From: Candidatus Kryptoniota bacterium
GTDB taxonomy: Bacteria; Bacteroidota; Ignavibacteria; Kryptoniales; JAKASW01
Assembly (NCBI GenBank): GCA_024641705.1
Contig: JAHECO010000004.1
Location: 124,001 to 188,000, forward strand
DNA: 64,000 bases
Reading direction: 5' to 3'
Part shown: in pieces, positions 61,998 through 64,000 of the stretch
Numbering within the stretch: position 1 is the stretch's first letter
Layout of the letters: each line of letters begins with the position of its first letter
Made by a program: the position numbers and the translations under genes
The notes under the pieces: generated by a model
Database searches by the model: none
Told to the model about the DNA's origin: nothing
The model's input: only the letters and a program-made list of their open reading frames with translations

Positions 61998-63187
61998 TTT
62001 GCCCCCTCTTCAGAGGTTTTGGGGACGACCGGATCGTCGGGATTAAGAGCCGATTTGATCCGCGCGCCGATCGAGGGGTGGCTGAAGAATATCTTCTCTA
62101 TCCATGCGGGCGGGTTCTCCGGCGTCATGTTAAGCCTTCCGAGCTTTCTCATCGACTCAGCGAACTCCTCTCTCATGCCGGTGGCGGATAAAGCGAACAT
62201 GTCCGCCTCGTGCTCGATCCTGCGGGAGAAGGAGTTACCGAGCGGCATGGCGATCACGCCGAAGACCGATACGAGCAGCGCCAGGAACGGGATCGCCTGC
62301 AGACTTTGAATTGGCAGACCGGAGGCCGCGGCATACGCCGAGTAAAGCCGGGCGACAACGAAGAATCCTGCCAAGCTGACGACCGCACCGGCTAATATTC
62401 CTTTCATTATGTGGTGCCTGACAAGGTGGCCGAGCTCGTGAGACACCACCACCTCGATCTCGTCTCCCGAAAAATTATCGAGAAGGGTGTCGCTTATGAT
62501 TATCTTCCTTGTCCTTCCGAGGCCGGTCAGCGCGGCGTTGGCCTTCCGCGTCTCGCGGCTGAGGTCGAATGAAAACACGCCGGTCATCCTGTAGCCGAAT
62601 TTCTCGACGAGCGATTTCAGCCGGGAGTGCAACTCGTTGTCGGCAAGAGGCTTGAGTTTGTAAAAAAGCGGAAGGATAATCGAAGGGAACAGCTGCGCTA
62701 TCACTACCTGAAACACGAAGAAGAAAGCGGCAAAGATCAACCACCAAATTTTGGGAAAGTTCACGAGAAGAAAATAAAAGGCGATCAGAAGTATGGCTCC
62801 GAGAATGCCGCCGACGAGAGCGGCTTTCAGTTTCCGGAATAGCCATGACCCGAAGCGCTCGTTTGAGAGGGCGAAGCGGTGCTCGAGCACGAAGTCGCCG
62901 TAGTAATCGAGAGGAAACTTCACGAGAGACAAGATAATCTCGATGGCAATGACGAAGATGAGGAAGCTGACATAAATATTCCGGTAGACGGAGGCAAGTG
63001 CGACCAGCGGGTTCTTTGCCCCGGTAAATGCGAGGATCGCGAGATAGACAAGGGTCAGCAGAATGCCCGTCAACGACAGGGAAATCTTTTTCCTGAGGTA
63101 AATTTCAGAAGAAGCAGGATTATCAGGAGACAGTGAGCGTGTAAAGTAGAAAAATTCTCGACCCGAGAAGGAAATTCCGCTTTGCAC
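61994..63187 (-). CDS. M48-family membrane metalloprotease (Ste24/CAAX-protease-like)
   Basis: The 397-residue protein has about seven membrane segments. Zinc-binding motif is VVSHELGHLVRHH (H-E-x-x-H), with the third ligand in RRIEHEADMFAL (E-x-x-x-D). The preceding VFSFDLSRETRKANAALTGLGRTRKIIISDTLLDN is the Ste24-like substrate domain. SHPSIGARIKSALN near the end is typical of M48A proteins. Bacterial members take part in membrane-protein quality control. The start at 63187 leaves about 30 less conserved residues; an internal start is possible. It is the first gene of the M48-plsC pair. Confidence 0.9.
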   Translation of the reverse strand: MQSGISFSGREFFYFTRSLSPDNPASSEIYLRKKISLSLTGILLTLVYLAILAFTGAKNPLVALASVYRNIYVSFLIFVIAIEIILSLVKFPLDYYGDFVLEHRFALSNERFGSWLFRKLKAALVGGILGAILLIAFYFLLVNFPKIWWLIFAAFFFVFQVVIAQLFPSIILPLFYKLKPLADNELHSRLKSLVEKFGYRMTGVFSFDLSRETRKANAALTGLGRTRKIIISDTLLDNFSGDEIEVVVSHELGHLVRHHIMKGILAGAVVSLAGFFVVARLYSAYAAASGLPIQSLQAIPFLALLVSVFGVIAMPLGNSFSRRIEHEADMFALSATGMREEFAESMRKLGRLNMTPENPPAWIEKIFFSHPSIGARIKSALNPDDPVVPKTSEEGAK

Positions 63188-64000
63188 TTGATAAAATAAA
63201 GATGAGGGAGGTTAAAAACAAACCAGAGTAGTATCTGTGTCGGGACATCGTTACCAGGGTAGAAGAGGAGTGAAAGGGCATCCCTCATTTGTTGCGGGGG
63301 AAACAGCCGAGTTATGGATGAAGAGCATCTCCGATTGAATTCCGACAATCGGAACCCGCCCTTCATTCCGGTCCCGCGTCGATTCACAGGAGAGCGAAGT
63401 CGACGGAGCGCGCGAATATTTGCCGCTCCAGTTCGACATCTCATGGAAGGAGGTTGCCTGAAAGGGGAAACACAAGAGAAATCGGGAAAAGGGGAATTAA
63501 TTTTGAGCAGCAAAGGTGCTCGGACAGGGGAGTCGATCTATGATGAGTACCGCACAATCTATGTTGTGCACGGAGTTCTCTTCACAAATCTTGTTTTCCC
63601 GGTGTACTATTTCTTTCGGTGAAAAAAGAAGGTGTTCATTTCCGCATCGACAAACGGAACGAAGGAGGAGATAGCACGGGAAGTTACCGGTAAAGTGTGG
63701 CGGGCATATCCGCCTCGATTGCGCCGTCAATTTTTCGACAGAGTGAACCAAGGCATCATGAAGAGTCGGTCGATGTCGGGAAGAGAAAAGACTTGCGTGA
63801 TCAATTCGAAATTTGTATAATGTGCTGTCGTGCTACAGCGGTTTGTCGCTCCGCAATAAAGTGACTGACAAAGTTTTCCGAGGTCGATCAACGCGGCCTC
63901 TGGTTGCACCATCGCGAAGAACATTTCTGTCGGTGAGGGATCGTTGAGGAGGCCCCGCCGTCAGTTCAAAATGTTCGATGTCGGCTTAATCTAAAGTACC
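63188..64000. other. 813-bp terminal region without a recognisable gene
   Basis: Several short open frames occur on both strands (63314-63622 and 63632-63820 plus, 63497-63751 minus). None has a convincing ribosome site together with a family-like sequence. The 63632 frame (FISASTNGTKEEIAREVTGKVWRAYPP) is the most protein-like, but I cannot place it. The M48 promoter should lie near 63190-63260. No tRNA, repeat array or transposase end is visible. Confidence 0.4.

Noticed and set aside
63314-63820. Short frames in the last 0.8 kb as genes or a transposase remnant
   Set aside because: No conserved motif, terminal inverted repeat or ribosome site supports them. The composition looks non-coding.

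Overview
This 64 kb window looks like chromosome from a Gram-negative, meso-diaminopimelate-containing bacterium of the Bacteroidota/Chlorobi/Ignavibacteria (FCB) neighbourhood. An outer membrane is implied by KdsB, LolA, a porin and OmpA-type remnants. MurE carries the DNPR motif of the diaminopimelate-adding enzyme. LytR_C-RsfS and LolA-FtsK pairings and a PASTA-tailed FtsI fit that group, but the lineage is inferred from gene content only. Genes are dense, operons overlap by 1-20 bases, and TTG/GTG starts are common.

Layout: (1) 1-2.6 kb, minus strand: the end of a surface-polysaccharide locus (a GT4 glycosyltransferase cut by the window edge and a MurJ/Wzx-like flippase). (2) 2.7-4.4 kb: larE-larB for the nickel-pincer cofactor, without larC or larA here. 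(3) 4.4-8.5 kb: two unrecognised proteins, then LytR_C-rsfS-argS. (4) 8.4-10.2 kb: a small accessory island. A nucleotidyltransferase toxin-like pair is bracketed by two versions of the argS 3' end, and next to it is a hicB-hicA pair whose toxin frame is broken. (5) 11.2-16.4 kb, minus: a complete group 3b-type [NiFe]-hydrogenase operon (beta, cNMP-domain protein, gamma, small, large, protease). (6) 16.7-21.7 kb: a GNAT/acyl-CoA-synthetase fusion (Pat-like) divergent from acetyl-CoA synthetase, its likely target. (7) 22-24.1 kb: a K+/H+ antiporter and a LexA-family protein that has lost every residue needed for self-cleavage.

(8) 24.3-43.4 kb: a long dcw cluster, mraZ-rsmH-ftsL-ftsI-murE-murF-mraY-murD-ftsW-murG-(PH-domain membrane protein)-murC-ftsQ-ftsA-ftsZ. 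A two-gene signalling module follows: a receiver fused to a histidine phospho-acceptor domain without ATPase, and an NtrC-type regulator with GAFTDA in place of GAFTGA. A promoter and four TGGG half-sites spaced exactly 10 bp precede mraZ. murB and ddl are missing from the cluster. (9) 43.6-47.2 kb, minus: two pstS paralogues and a porin under two matching Pho-type promoters (three 7-bp repeats at 11-bp period, 8 nt, then the -10). (10) 47.3-57.4 kb, minus: M20 peptidase, radical SAM protein, YbhN-like membrane protein, lolA-ftsK, comB, gcvT, transaldolase. (11) 57.7-63.2 kb: an OmpA-family pseudogene, then pyrG-kdsB, gatC flanked by 7-bp-period repeats, plsC and an M48 protease. The last 0.8 kb holds nothing recognisable.

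The strongest leads are the argS-tail-bracketed island, the non-cleavable LexA homologue next to the dcw promoter, the paired Pho promoters, and the unusual receiver-DHp plus GAFTDA regulator pair after ftsZ.
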